Assembly (NCBI GenBank): GCA_028753945.1
Contig: JAPNXP010000011.1
Span: forward strand, 2,852,001-2,916,000
Reading direction: 5' to 3'
DNA: 64,000 nt
Origin: Hexactinellida sp. DTS-2022
Taxonomy: Eukaryota; Porifera; Hexactinellida
In this document: piece by piece, positions 20,649 to 31,712 of the stretch
Position numbering within the stretch: the first letter of the stretch is position 1
Layout of the letters: every line of letters begins with the position of its first letter
Program-made: the position numbers and the translations under genes
The notes under the pieces: model-generated
Told to the model about the DNA's origin: nothing
Seen by the model: only the letters and a program-made list of their open reading frames with translations
Database searches by the model: none

Positions 20649-20842
20649 CAGGGGTTTTTTTAAGGCCGATCTTGGTGTAAATTTTGCACCAAGATTTTTT
20701 GGAGTTACACCACGATTCGGGTCGGCCTGGGCCTGTGCAGTGTTGAGTTTCACCACGATTATGGGTCGGCCGCGGCCGCTGCAGAGTTAAGTTACACCAA
20801 GGCCGCGTGAGTTACATCAAGTTCTCAACCTTAAAAACCCTG
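20649..20842. mobile_element. hAT-like MITE with 8-bp target duplication, copy 1
   Basis: Tips CAGGGGTTTTTTTAAGG and the inverse of CAGGGTTTTTAAGG. Flanked by CTATAGAA at 20641-20648 and 20843-20850. Interior contains GTCGGCC/GGCCGC-rich palindromes. Same family as 29375-29570. Confidence 0.88.
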
Positions 20843-21110
20843 CTATAGAAGATGTCTATAGATTCTCTAAATACTTCTAAGTAACCACAGAATATACTCA
20901 GCCATAGCATAGCCTACTCTATATATGGCCTGACAGTAACCTATAAAATATGGACCAAGGATGAAGGAGAAGATGGTAATATTTATCCAACCACAATATT
21001 TAATTTCAATAATAATAATAATAATCAACCACATTAATTAGAATTATTCTTGAAATATATACAACTATTGATCAGATTTTATTCCAAACTCTTCTATTGA
21101 CGTACAAATT

Positions 21111-21277
21111 CAGGGCCGGCGGAAGTTCGTGAGAGGTGGGGCGGCCTTGTATTATAATGATAATTGTGAGGATTGCAGAGTCAAAAAACACGCCCGGGAA
21201 ATTTCAGAGTACCAAAAAATCACAGAAAAAGTGGGGCGGCCCAGGCCGCCCCAACCGCCCCTCTTCCGCCGGCCCTG
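21111..21277. mobile_element. MITE with CAGGGCCGGCGGAAG ends
   Basis: Tips CAGGGCCGGCGGAAG and exact inverse. Flanks CGTACAAATT and CGTACAATCT suggest an 8-bp duplication with one later base change. Interior GGGGCGGCC palindromes. Confidence 0.65.
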
Positions 21278-21335
21278 CGTACAATCTCATCCTTTTAATT
21301 TCGCTTTGGTATTTTATTCATATTTGCTTCTATTC

Positions 21336-22960
21336 ATGACTAACTCGTGTTCTGTCCCCGGATGCAAGATCAATTACAACCCAGATGACCATGTTCCTGT
21401 GTTCAAGATGCCTCAAAATCCACCAACCCTGAATCATGGACATGCGCTCTTCGTCGTGAGGATATTGGTGACCTGAAGGTGGTCAATGTATGTATCAACC
21501 ATTTTCAGAAAGAACACAGACTATTCAAAGTCCCAAAAGGAGATGGTACTTTTACTGAAGTACCGCGGTCGAAGCCAAAGCTGAAGGAAGGCGCTTTACC
21601 AAGTTTGCTGCCCGGCTGCCCAGCGTATTACTCAGCCTAACATAACGAACGGAATCGCTTGTCATACGATGCAAAAGAGGAAGCCTTGATGAACCAACAC
21701 TACAACTTAGCTTGAGGTCCGAGAGTCATGAGAAAGGGAAGTTTGTGGTGAACTCTCTACAGGACTTGAAAGATAAGTTAACCTTGATTTCTCTACCTAA
21801 TAGTTGGTTGGTGTGGTTCCATAATGAGAGTAACATAACGTTTGTTCTCGCTAATAAGGCTGAAAAAAATATCTCAGTAGATTTGTACCTTGAAATCAAT
21901 GCTTATTTATCCACCTCAGTCCTCAGCCTATTTTAATGTAGAGTATATCCGTTCCCATTGCTGCAATTAGTGACTACCGAGAAATTGAATCTGTTTTGCA
22001 GGAACTTGCTTTAAAATACAACTCTAGTTCTTATTGTGATTATCCCCTTAAGTTCGGTTGTGCATCCTTTGAAGATGTATGTCAATTATATATTTCAGAA
22101 ATAACAAGTTTAGCCAAGTTAGCTCCTCATTAGACTATGGAGTCCTGTTTTTCCGTCCAGCATAGAGCGTCAAAATGTCAAACTGGTTTTGAAAGTCGTT
22201 GACGAATTAATTAACAATATCTGCGCTAACTATCTAGAACGAACTGCGTTATCCAGAATATAGAAAGAATACTTCGGAGTTTGTTGATACCCTTCTTGCT
22301 GTTGGAAATTATTCAACGTTAATACACCATTTAATGGGATACGTTTGAACGATAATTTCTCTAGCCCTTTGACTTTTAATGACGAGCGATTTCTATTTTT
22401 GACTTGTGTAGTTTTTGGTTAGATGCTTGGCAAACTAAACCAGAAAAAATTGGCAAACTGATAAACAAAATAAACCAGTTTTAGACATGTTTGTATGCCT
22501 TACTACAAATTACCAACCATTTGACTCAATCTTGTGGCTTTACATATGTGTTGTCCTCCTTTCTACAGACGGATCCCTTGGAACACCATTTCGGTCTATA
22601 CCGTATGATGTCGGGTTCTATTTATCACATCTCCTATTTTCAAATCATTGATCGAGCATAGACTTGAACTTTCTAGCATAATCAAACATATTTACTGACC
22701 AACAAGACACTTCCTTTCAATCTATTCAGTCATTTGTCCTGTCATTTCTTGTCCGTATTCCACTACTGATGGCGAATTCAATTTGGAGCCATTTCTTGAT
22801 GAGATTCATGACCTATCAACAATTGATTGTGGTTCACAGTTGATTCAATCATTAGCCTTTATTGCAGGCTATTCTGTCCATTCAGTACCTGAAACAAACA
22901 AAACCGTGTCATGTCTGTCTACATATGTTAACAGTTGATAAATAATTTCTGCTTGATTTA
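21336..22960 (+). pseudogene. THAP-domain P-like transposase, broken
   Basis: Begins at ATG 21336: MTNSCSVPGC and VFKMPQNPP are the N-terminal half of a THAP zinc finger (C2CH). After one frameshift near 21425 the second half follows (ALRREDIG, then VCINHF with the last Cys and His), then a Pro/Lys linker to a stop near 21640. Further pieces are ISLPNSWLVWF (21712-21936), then, near 22570-22650, TDPLEHHFGLYRMMSGSIYH, which is the C-terminal block of P transposases (DPLE...R...G), and LAFIAGYSVHS near 22860. The catalytic middle is too decayed to place the acidic residues. Several frame changes and stops; non-functional. Same family as the fragments at 2.3 kb and 63.7 kb. Confidence 0.75.
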
Positions 22961-24200
22961 GATCTGGACTCTCAGTATAAACTTCTGCACTAACGGACCG
23001 TGGCAGACTTAAATATCCATCTGAGCCAGTTTTGAATTCCATACTTGTTTTATGGAAGACCTTTAGTGCCATCAAAAACAATAAAGAGCTGTTGGCAAAG
23101 CTTGTAAGTGGACCTTCTAGAAAAATAATATTGAACTCGCGTTGCTGTATTTGGAAGATAGTGATAATTGTGATCCAAGTATTTGGAAGTCTACTTGTAT
23201 TAGCTGAGGTGTGTTCAGTTGGAACATCTTATCGAAGCTAGTCTTTTCCGCAGCGAATTGCTTTCTTGCAAACAAAGTTAAGAATTATAACTCGCTGGTT
23301 CTTTCAAAAAGTATAGAAAGCGTAAATTAAAGAAATTCACTTAATTATGTATCTACTTATTAGTATTTACCATGATTTGTATTACTCTGTCACTGTTAGA
23401 GCCAGAGAGAGAAAGAGGAGAGAGGAAAGAAAGCATATAATTGTGTATTATTTACTGTAGTATTAATATTAGAAATTGTACTGTTTGTGTTTATTATTAC
23501 TATTAAATTATGAAAATCCAATCACCGTTCTCATTACAGCTAATATTAATTATGGGCTGGCAGGGCTAAGTTATGTTTACGACCTAGAGACGCATAAAGA
23601 ACTTAGTAGTTCAATATAGAAAACATTAAAAAATAAAAATTCCCATCTTCTTGTGCATCCCTGGTATATCTACTGTCAGGCCATATATAGAGTAGGCTAT
23701 GACTCAGCCTTTCAATGACTAAGATTTAATACATTTCAATGCATATTTAATTGTTACTGTGCCGACTAGACTTTAGTATAGTGGCCCAGTATTGAAATCA
23801 CTGCCTTTATTATCGATATTATTATTATTTCTCCGTAGACGGTGCCCTGCCCACACCTCTATAGATAAAGAGCTGAAACTTGGCATGTAGGTGCGGAGTG
23901 ACCGTCTAATTTGCACCTGGGGTTACGATTTTTGATTAATACGTTTTGGACACATCTTTAACACCTTTCAAATTTTGTCTGGTCCATAACTCAAAAAATG
24001 TTTACTAAACCCCAATTTTTATTTACCATTGGATTAACCATAAAATTCTGCGTCTGATGGGAGAAGAATTTTTTATAATGGGTTAAATTTATGCCATAAC
24101 CATTGGGTTGAAATTTCTTTGTTTACTCACACTTCAATTTCAATAAAACTGTTAAATCTAATTCCATTGTTTCAACTTGCGATAATTATATTTATTTAAC

Positions 24201-24337
24201 CATAGGCGTCGTAACCCGCCCGGGTGCCCGGAAGGGTTGCCCCTATGCTACTAATACTATACCCGGAGTTTACCTGGACATTACCCGGAATTTCCGGGCG
24301 GCCCGAAGGATTGACCTTTGCATTTACGACGCCTATG
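24201..24337. mobile_element. MITE with CATAGGCGTCGTAA ends
   Basis: Tips CATAGGCGTCGTAA and the inverse of CATAGGCGTCGTAAA, inserted into the repeat above. Flanks TATTTAAC and AATTTAAT share 5 of 8 bases. Same tip as 38813-39119. Interior CCCGGGTGCCCGG-type blocks. Confidence 0.65.
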
Positions 24338-24687
24338 AATTTAATTTGTTAAATCTATCACTATTGTTTCAACTTGCGATAAATATATTGATTTAACTCA
24401 TAAATTCCAGCTGGCTTCTATTTAATTGTAGTATTACTATACAATGGATAAAATAAAATAATATAATACGTGGTATAAGCAATTTGTTGACTTAACTCAT
24501 TCACCGTGGATAACATTGCTAAAATAAATAACTAATAATATAATTTATTATCAATACATAATGAATAAATGGCATTAAACTCAACATGGTTTATGATAGA
24601 AACAAACTTCAAATTTATCTACCGTTCCTTGTGACTCGGACCAACTAACAAATGGTTCTTGACACCTTGAGGCGTTGATGACTTGGC

Positions 24688-24815
24688 GAAAAAAAATCCA
24701 AAATTGCAGCCTGTGCCGACAGCACGTTCCTTTGGAGGCACTATCAATAAACAACCAACAAAATATAGTGCCACCAAAGGAACATGCGTCGGCACAGGCT
24801 GCAATTTTGGATTTT
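24688..24815. repeat. Long hairpin within the interspersed repeat
   Basis: ATCCAAAATTGCAGCCTGTG and CCGACAGCACGTTCC... pair with 24775-24815 in inverse order; loop near 24750. Equivalent hairpins are at 27487-27609 and 40275-40398. The overlapping frames are shadows. Confidence 0.75.
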
Positions 24816-24825
24816 ATTATTTTTA

Positions 24826-25262
24826 TTATTATTATTATTTTCTCCGTAGACGGTGCCCTGGCCAGAGCTTTATATTTGATGGTCTGAAACTTGGCATGTA
24901 GGTGCGATGGGACCGTCTAATTTGTACCTGGGGTTACGATTTTTTATTAACAAATTTTGGACACATTTTTTACACCTTTCAAAATTTGTCTGGTCCATAA
25001 CTCAAAAAAATGTTTACTAAACCCACAAATTTTATTTCACATTTGGATTTACCATTAAATTCTGCGTCTGATAGAAGAAGAAATTTTTCAACAAAGGGTT
25101 TAATTTCTGCCATTAATGGGAGTTAAAATTTCTTTGTTTACTCACACTCAATTTCTGTAAAACTGTTAAGTCTAATTCTATTGTTTCAACTTGTAATAAT
25201 TATATAGATTTAACTTGTTAAATCCTACTCTATTGATTCAACTTGCGATATTTATATTGATT
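24826..25262 (+). repeat. Interspersed repeat, copy 2 (first half)
   Basis: Starts at the TTATTATT tract with TAGACGGTGCCCTG and follows copy 1 closely to the ATTGATTCAACTTGCG block. Directly tandem to copy 1; ends where the 130-bp repeat begins. Confidence 0.65.
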
Positions 25263-25394
25263 TAACATTAATTGAAATTTACCATAAACAAAGTTACTTG
25301 AGAAATTTGGGTAGTTATCAATGCGATGTTAATGCCTATATAGTTAGTACTAACTAGTAGCACGGGGGGCGACAGAGAGCTTTAAAAGCCCTGC
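25263..25394. repeat. 130-bp interspersed repeat, second copy
   Basis: Nearly identical to 4600-4735 (AACAAAGTTACTTGAGAAAT ... GGCGACAGAGAGC). Confidence 0.7.
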
Positions 25395-25990
25395 GTTCAG
25401 TTCAAGTTCAATAAGTTCGTTCGTGAACCTTTCATTCCCTGATTGTATAGTAATACTACAATTAAATAGAAGCCAGCTGGAATTTATAAGTTAAGGAATT
25501 TACGGTGAGCGAACTGAACGAACGCCAACGGTTTCCGAACGGCAATTGAACGAACTGAACTAATTGAATGGATTGAACGAACTGAACTAAATGAACTAAA
25601 CTTAATAAAAATAAATTATAAATATTGATCCATTAAATATAATAGGTGACTGCAAAAGTGATAATTCCGGACATCCCTAGTGGACTCATGTCTCTTAGCT
25701 TAGATTTTAGCTTCTTAACCTGAACTTCAATAACAGCTTGGAGGATCGAAGTCTATCATAAACGGAATAGTTCGACCCACTCACTGTACACTGAACGAAC
25801 TGAACTGAACTAATTGAACGAACTGAACGAATTTAATTGAACGGATTGAACGAACGCGAGTTAGCCCATGAACGAACTGAACGAACGTTGGAGGAGCTGA
25901 AGTTAGGAGGTGAACTTGAACGAACTGAACGTGCGTCAATTTGAGATGAAGGTTCCAGTATCCTTCTAAATTTACCAATTTCGGGTACTT
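25395..25990. repeat. Rearranged GAACGAACTGAACG-rich hAT MITE
   Basis: Contains the right tip TGAACCTTTCATTCCCTG near 25424-25441 and long runs of GAACGAACTGAACG variants in inverse orientation, as in the complete copy at 59185-59748. An inverse piece of the interspersed repeat (25442-25510) separates the two parts, so the copy is rearranged. Confidence 0.6.
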
Positions 25991-26536
25991 TGCCACTTAT
26001 AGGTTTTATATCATTTATGGATAGAACAGCCTATGCCGCATCTCTATTCAAAATTTTGTATATAAATATTGAAAACTTTTAATAATTCCGACTTTTTTGT
26101 GACCTCCACCTAAGCCACTCCTGTAGGGGGTCATTTTTTTCTGACCCCGCCATCTCCAGTCGCAACTTTTGTCGATTTGGAAGACCCATTTTGGCTCATA
26201 TACAACCTAGAAACAAAATCTCAACTGTTTTGGACAGCTCTCAACGAGTTCCATCATTTGAATGTAGGGATTTCATTAGTAACATTTCTTTCTAATTTTA
26301 TTAGATTTCTTAATCATAAAAAAGTGATGTCCACTGTTATTGATGAAAAATTGGACTCATAAGTAATCAAAAGAAGTTGTCATTCATGATAGATTAGAAG
26401 CTTCTCTATGTAATATAACAGGAAACAAGTCTTAATCATTAAGAGGAAAAAACTTGTGTATCCCAAAAGTGTGTTTTTATAAAATTTAAAATTTTCTCAG
26501 TGTTACCTAGGTCGAATATTATTGCATTTTTGCATA
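25991..26536. other. Spacer, nothing recognised
   Basis: One 61-residue frame (26177-26362) has no recognisable motif and unclear coding bias. Confidence 0.35.
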
Positions 26537-27100
26537 CACTAGCCGGCCAAAAGTATTTGAACAGCAATAATTTGTATTATACATTCAAGCTTCTATCAGC
26601 AGAATAGCATTGGTAGATGCATCAACACTGCAATTTACATAAAACGATTTGTGAAGTATTATAAAATAGCAAATTTTTTGAATTTACATTTATATCGTGG
26701 TGTTAAACTCATTAACTATATAATTAGCTAATTAAATATATAATTTCTGATCATCAAGGTGGAATGAGAATATAGAAGTTCTGATTGCAGATTTGAATTC
26801 CACATGGTCGAATTACTCTACGAGCATAATTTCAAATGATTACGTTTATTCTCTACTGGAATACAGCCACATTCCCATTTGTGCCACTTGTGCCACAAGT
26901 GGCACGTGGCAGATACACTTATGCCACTTCATGGATATTAACTAAAATCACGTGAATTCAAAATATTATTTAATTTATAACTATAGCAAGATATTTATAG
27001 TCATTTCAGATAAGTCTAAACAGCCTCTAATAAGTTACCAGACGATTATTGCAGTTTGCATTAAAACTCCAATTGTTCAAATACTTTTGGCTGGTTAGTG
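26537..27100. mobile_element. Tc1-mariner-like MITE, copy 1
   Basis: Tips CACTAGCCGGCCAAAAGTAT and the inverse of CACTAACCAGCCAAAAGTAT, next to TA on each side (26535-26536, 27101-27102). An internal GTGCCACTTGTGCCACAAGT stretch is palindromic. Copies at 41064-41596 and 58337-58906. Confidence 0.85.
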
Positions 27101-27184
27101 TATATCTCGCCGCTGGGAATCTAAAACAAAAAAAGATCTTTCAAATCTGCAAAAAACTGTAGAAAAAGTGTTGGGAAGTATACT

Positions 27185-27612
27185 GGAACCTGAACTGAAT
27201 TGCGTCAATTCTGTTCGTTCGTGAACCTTTCATTCCCTGTAATACAATGTATTAAAATACAATAAAATAATATAAGGAGTTTATTGACTTTACTCTACTC
27301 ACCGTGGATAACATTGCTAAAATAAATAACTATTAATATATTTTATTATCAATACATAATGAATGAATGGCAGGAAACTCAGGATGGTTTATGATAGAAA
27401 CAAACTTCAAATATATTTACCGTTCTTTTTGACTCGGACTAATTAACAAATGGTTCTTGTCACCTTGAGGCGTTGATGACTTGGCAAAAAATCCAAAATT
27501 GCAGCCTGTGCCGACAGCATGTTCCTTTGGAGGCACTATCAATAAACCACAATCAAAATATTGTGCCAACAAAGGAACATGCGTCGGCACAGGCTGCAAT
27601 TTTGGATTTTTT
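27185..27612 (+). repeat. hAT-MITE right end joined to interspersed repeat copy 3
   Basis: 27185-27240 is the right end of the GAACGAAC MITE (…TTTCATTCCCTG). It is followed by the second half of the interspersed repeat (CACCGTGGATAACATTGC, GGTTTATGATAGAAAC) and its terminal hairpin at 27487-27609. Confidence 0.6.
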
Positions 27613-28077
27613 TTGTCTTGATATGGATTCTTTTATATAACGATTATGAGCGTCTATCCAATATAACATAGTCACGTGAAAATTTCTACTTAGATTATAG
27701 CTGTTCTCGAATGTTCTGAAGCTGAGTTCAACTTTCTAAAGCCTAATTCTTCGAGGCGACGATTGCGATTTTGATTTTAGACTTCTCTGAGCCATAAAAT
27801 AAGAAGAGAGCGACTGAAGTCAGGTTTTAAAAAATATCAAATATCATTCACGAATTGTTTGACTATTATTTATTGTAATTTGATGTATTTTGCTAATCGC
27901 GTTCGCCCAAGCTTCTGGTTTGGGGTATTCAAAGTGCTGATAAAAATTATATCAAAATCTCTCTTATCTTCGTCAGAATTCTCAGTAGTTGCACGCATCC
28001 TCCTGCTGAAAATTATATTGAGATAATCTCGATCATGGTTTCCCCCATTTTTTCCCTAAATGAAGCAATATGTGACT
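27613..28077. other. Spacer, nothing recognised
   Basis: No gene, repeat tip or long inverted repeat found. Confidence 0.35.
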
Positions 28078-28085
28078 ATTTTAAC

Positions 28086-29166
28086 CATAGACTCCTTTAG
28101 ATAAGGACTGGAACGTCGCGGTCTCGGGGTTTTAATTTGAGTCTGAGAGGCTCCAATTTTAAAATTGAAAAAAGCATTAGGTTTCCGGTTTCAAAATGTG
28201 ATTTTTGGCATATAGGGGTAACTATTGGCACCCGTCAACAAGTTGAGGTTTGCACTCAAAATTTCTCACACTTCGACAAGTTATGACGTCATTGTCACAT
28301 TTCGAGAACTGTGAAAATTCACTTAGTTGCACATAACTCCTTCCCTTTAAGAGATAAAAATCTCAAAATTTAATAGAACATGGACATTAATGATGCGGAC
28401 ACGTTGGTCCCACCAGATTGCCAATATGCTTACTCATTATCGCATGATGACGTAGTCACTAAAATTTCACATTGTTAAATTTGACATTTTAGGCCTATTT
28501 ACGCTTTATAATCAATGTTAGAAGTATGTAATCCACACACCAACCGCGAAGCGGTAGGTGTGTGGTTGTGTTCTGCCGCGAAGCGCGCTAGTTTTTATAT
28601 ATATTGATGCTACAGTGTACCTATATATATTGATGCTACAGTATATCTATATAGACTAGCGCGCTTCGCTTGCTAGGTCGCTTCGCGGCAGAACACAACC
28701 ACACACCAACCGCGAAGCGATTGGTGTGTGGTTTATATATATCTAGCATTAATTATAAAGCGTAAATAGGCCTAAATAGTTAAATTTAAAAATGTGAAAT
28801 TTAGTGATTACTTTATCGTGCGAAAATGAGTAAGCATATTGGCAATCTGGTGGGACCAACGTGTCCGCATTATAAATGTCCATTTTCTATTTAATTTGAG
28901 ATTTTTATCTCTTAAAGGGCGGGAGTTATGTGCAATTAACTTGAGTCTATGAGCTCAAATTTTATAATTGAAAAAAGCATCCGGTTTCCAAATGTGATTT
29001 AGGCATAGAGGGGTAACCTTTGGCACCCTTCAACAGTTGAGGTTTCCACTAAAGATTTCTCACACTTCGACATGTTCTGACGTCATTGCCACATTTCGAG
29101 AACTGTGAAAGTTCACTTAAAATCTCGAGGAAGCGACGTTCCAGTCCTTATCTAAACGAGTCCTTG
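28086..29166. mobile_element. Non-autonomous P-like element with 8-bp target duplication
   Basis: Tips CATAGACTCCTTTAGATAAG and the inverse of CAAGGACTCGTTTAGATAAG. Flanked by ATTTTAAC at 28078-28085 and 29167-29174 (perfect). The first 25 bases match the tips of the P element at 32678-37128. The interior consists largely of two Helitron-type sequences in tail-to-tail inverted order, meeting near 28590-28655 between their GCGCTAG ends. Confidence 0.88.
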
Positions 29167-29374
29167 ATTTTAACATACTTACTTTGAATATAAAATAAAA
29201 TAAAACAATTTTCCCTGAATTCAAATAGAGTGGTGTTCGCGTAATAGCAAATTGCCAATTGCACGATATTTGTTTGCTAATAGGCAAAGAGTAACACTAA
29301 ATTACGTCTGATTCAGCCAAAAACACAAATTTAGTTTTGAAGTTAGGTGTTTCATCTTCACATATATGATAGAA

Positions 29375-29570
29375 CAGGGTTTTTTTAAGGTTGAGACCTT
29401 GGTGCAACTCAGCGCGGCCTTGGTGTAACTCAACACTGGATCAGCCGCGGCCGACCCTTAATCGTGGTGTAATTCTACACTACAGAGGTCACTGCCGACC
29501 TGAATCGTGGTGTAACTGCAAAAAATCTTGATGCAAATTTTACACCAAGATCGGCCTTAAAAAAACCCTG
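29375..29570. mobile_element. hAT-like MITE with 8-bp target duplication, copy 2
   Basis: Tips CAGGGTTTTTTTAAGG and CAGGGTTTTTTTAAGG inverted. Flanked by TGATAGAA at 29367-29374 and 29571-29578. Inverse relative of 20649-20842. Confidence 0.9.
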
Positions 29571-30435
29571 TGATAGAAGATATTATAGATAGATCTAAAT
29601 TGAAATCTAATTAACAACTTTAACCTCTATTTTATTGGGCGTACAGTCTTATCCTAATCCAAAAGTCCGATAGGGGGATTTCTTCAGACTACACCTGATA
29701 GAATAGAGGATATGAGTATCTCTATTTGCTAAAGACATATTCTGAGCTATTTATCACATAGATTATCGTTATGGGCGAAAGGTGATTGGTTTAGAATTTT
29801 GATTCAACCGTGACCTTCGTTATATAAGGCCTTACTACTACTCCGAACCATGGATTACTTAAAGGCCATTGATTATTAGCTGACATATCTTTATCTCAAT
29901 AGTTAGTAATGACAGACCTGAGAAATGCATTATAATTATATAGGAAGTTAAGAACATGATATCAAGGCATACATAATACCCTGTAGAATTGTGTTATATC
30001 ACCATTTGATTACCCAATCGCTATTTTTCGTGGGAATTATCGTGTTTTTATAGCCTGCTTTTAACATAGTTAAACGCGTTATAAATGTTAAAATTGGAAC
30101 ATGAGGATGTCCATAACTAGTTGAATGAAATATATTGAAATTAGAAATGGAATGTTAATACATTCCTCGGTTGCCAGGGAAATGCATATTTCTTAAAATG
30201 AGCCAGTACTCAAAAACTATATATTTTATGTGAACTATGCTAGTACAGATCTATCCGCAATTGGTAACTTACTATTCATTGATAATACATTTTCTAGGCC
30301 TAACTTCAATAATATTTGAGATAATGAGTGTATTACCATATGAAGAATTAAGTGCTAATATTCTCACTATCTCAAAGATTATTGAAGTCAAATGGTGATA
30401 TATCACAATTCTACAGGGTATTATTTATGGGAGCC

Positions 30436-30562
30436 GCACTTTTGCGTACATCACACTTGCGTACATCACATTTGCGTACAATGTTTGTCATTCACAGTTG
30501 CGTGCATTACATTTGCGTACAATGTTTGTCATTCACAGTTGCGTACATCACACTTGCGTACA
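30436..30562. repeat. Left GCGTAC motif array of the Mutator element
   Basis: Seven TTGCGTACA-type motifs (one TTGCGTGCA) separated by CATTCACA/TCACA stretches. The inverse array is at 31640-31712. Candidate transposase binding sites. Two overlapping frames here are repeat shadows. Confidence 0.7.
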
Positions 30563-30670
30563 AAAGAAATATACAATATACGTATACTAACTAGTTCAGT
30601 AAGTTGTGAAAAGTATACAAACTAATATATAAAAGGAATTAGCTAAGCACCAATTTCGAACAATTAAAAA

Positions 30671-31298
30671 ATGGCTACTAATATTGATACAACCTTCAGC
30701 ATTGTCAAATCCTCCAAGGGTACTGACAAATTATCCCACGGGTACATATATATTTTCCATCGGGGGACTTCGAAAAAGGAATGGAGGTGTGACGTAAGAG
30801 GTTGTAAAGCAAGAATACACTCCGTTAATGAGACAATCATCAAGAAGTATGGGGAACATTCTCATCCACAGGAATACGGTAAAGATGAGGTAACAGTCAT
30901 GAAAGATTTAATGAGGAAGCTAGCGAGAGAAACAAACGACAATCCTCACGTTTTTTCATCTCTCACAGTCAGTTTTTAGGAAACTTCAGTCTCTTGGGCT
31001 GCAGTCAGAATACCATACTGATCCGAAATTTGCATTAACCATGCGTATGCTACCTGCTCTAGCATTCGTACCACCAGAGCTAGTCAGCTGGTCTTTCCAA
31101 CAACTGGTCATGATTTTCCCTGAAAATGCATCTCCTCTCTGCAGATATTTTGAGGAAAATTACATAGGCCTTCTAAGCTTGAATGGGGAAAGGAATCCTC
31201 CTCTCTTTCCTATATCCCTTTGGAACAATTTTCATCTTGTTCCACAAGGATTGCCGAGAAGTACAAATTTATTAGAAGCATGCATCGTGGATTTCTAA
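30671..31298 (+). pseudogene. FLYWCH-MULE transposase, internally deleted
   Basis: Two pieces in different frames. The first (30671-30979, 102 residues) starts at a Met and is a FLYWCH zinc finger: SHGYIYIFHRGTSKKEWRC, then CDVRGCKARIHS and HSHPQ give the aromatic block and the C2H2 ligands. It binds DNA in FLYWCH-Mutator transposases. The second (31041-31298) is the C-terminal end of a MULE transposase: LPALAFVPPELV, FPENASPLCRYFEENYIG and PPLFPISLWNNF. The catalytic DDE core of some 250-300 residues that should lie between is missing, so the protein cannot work. The preserved 5' part could still give a DNA-binding fragment; that is inference. Confidence 0.8.
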
Positions 31299-31639
31299 GC
31301 ACATGTGGTTGTCACCAACCTACAGTTTGGAAATTTATACGTTGCCTTAAACAGAACAGGGTAATGTCGAGTTAAAACAATTGAAATTTACCCATGGTGA
31401 AGACCCCAAAAAAACGAAAAAAACGATTGATAATGAAAAAGCAATTATAACCTTAGTAAATTCATTTTATCACAGGCCTGTATTAGTGTTCTTAAGAGGG
31501 CTTGCTTTTAGAACCATATTTTAATAAATTATTTCCTATAATTATTATGCTTGTTATTTTCAGTTATACTCATTAAATTTTCATTCCTGTTTTTAATTAA
31601 TTAGATAAATCAATTTGAATAGTCTACAAATAATAATGT

Positions 31640-31712
31640 ATTGTACGCAAGTGAGATGTACGCAACTGTGAATGACAAACTTTGTACGCAAATGTAATGT
31701 ACGCAAATGTGC
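31640..31712. repeat. Right GCGTAC motif array of the Mutator element
   Basis: Inverse of the left array, with five TGTACGCAA-type motifs. Confidence 0.7.

Larger units (their letters stand above)
20904..23701 (+). mobile_element. P-like (THAP) transposon, decayed
   Basis: Tips CATAGCCTACTCTATATATG at 20908 and its inverse ending at 23701. Flanked by ACTCAGCC at 20896-20903 and 23702-23709, the 8-bp duplication of the P superfamily; four extra bases (ATAG) lie between the left duplication and tip. Carries a broken THAP-transposase. A small MITE is inserted at 21111-21277, upstream of the coding region. Confidence 0.85.
23758..24825 (+). repeat. Interspersed repeat (unit about 1 kb), copy 1
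   Basis: Non-coding repeat found again at 24826-25262, 27270-27612 and 39381-40412. Order of landmarks: TGTGCCGACTA block, TTATTATT tract, TAGACGGTGCCCTG, GAAACTTGGCATGTAGGTG, GGGGTTACGATTTTT, a pyrimidine-rich middle, CACCGTGGATAACATTGC, GGTTTATGATAGAAAC, then a long hairpin. It could be a SINE, a LINE 3' end or a MITE; no tRNA-type promoter boxes were seen. The hairpin (24688-24815) pairs GCAGCCTGTGCCGACAGCA with its inverse. Confidence 0.65.

Noticed and set aside
23758-24825. tRNA-derived SINE
   Set aside because: No convincing A and B boxes or poly-A/short tandem tail with flanking duplications; left unclassified.
30352-30625. Two plus-strand frames of His/Thr/Leu/Arg repeats
   Set aside because: They are translations of the GCGTAC motif array and lie before the FLYWCH gene.
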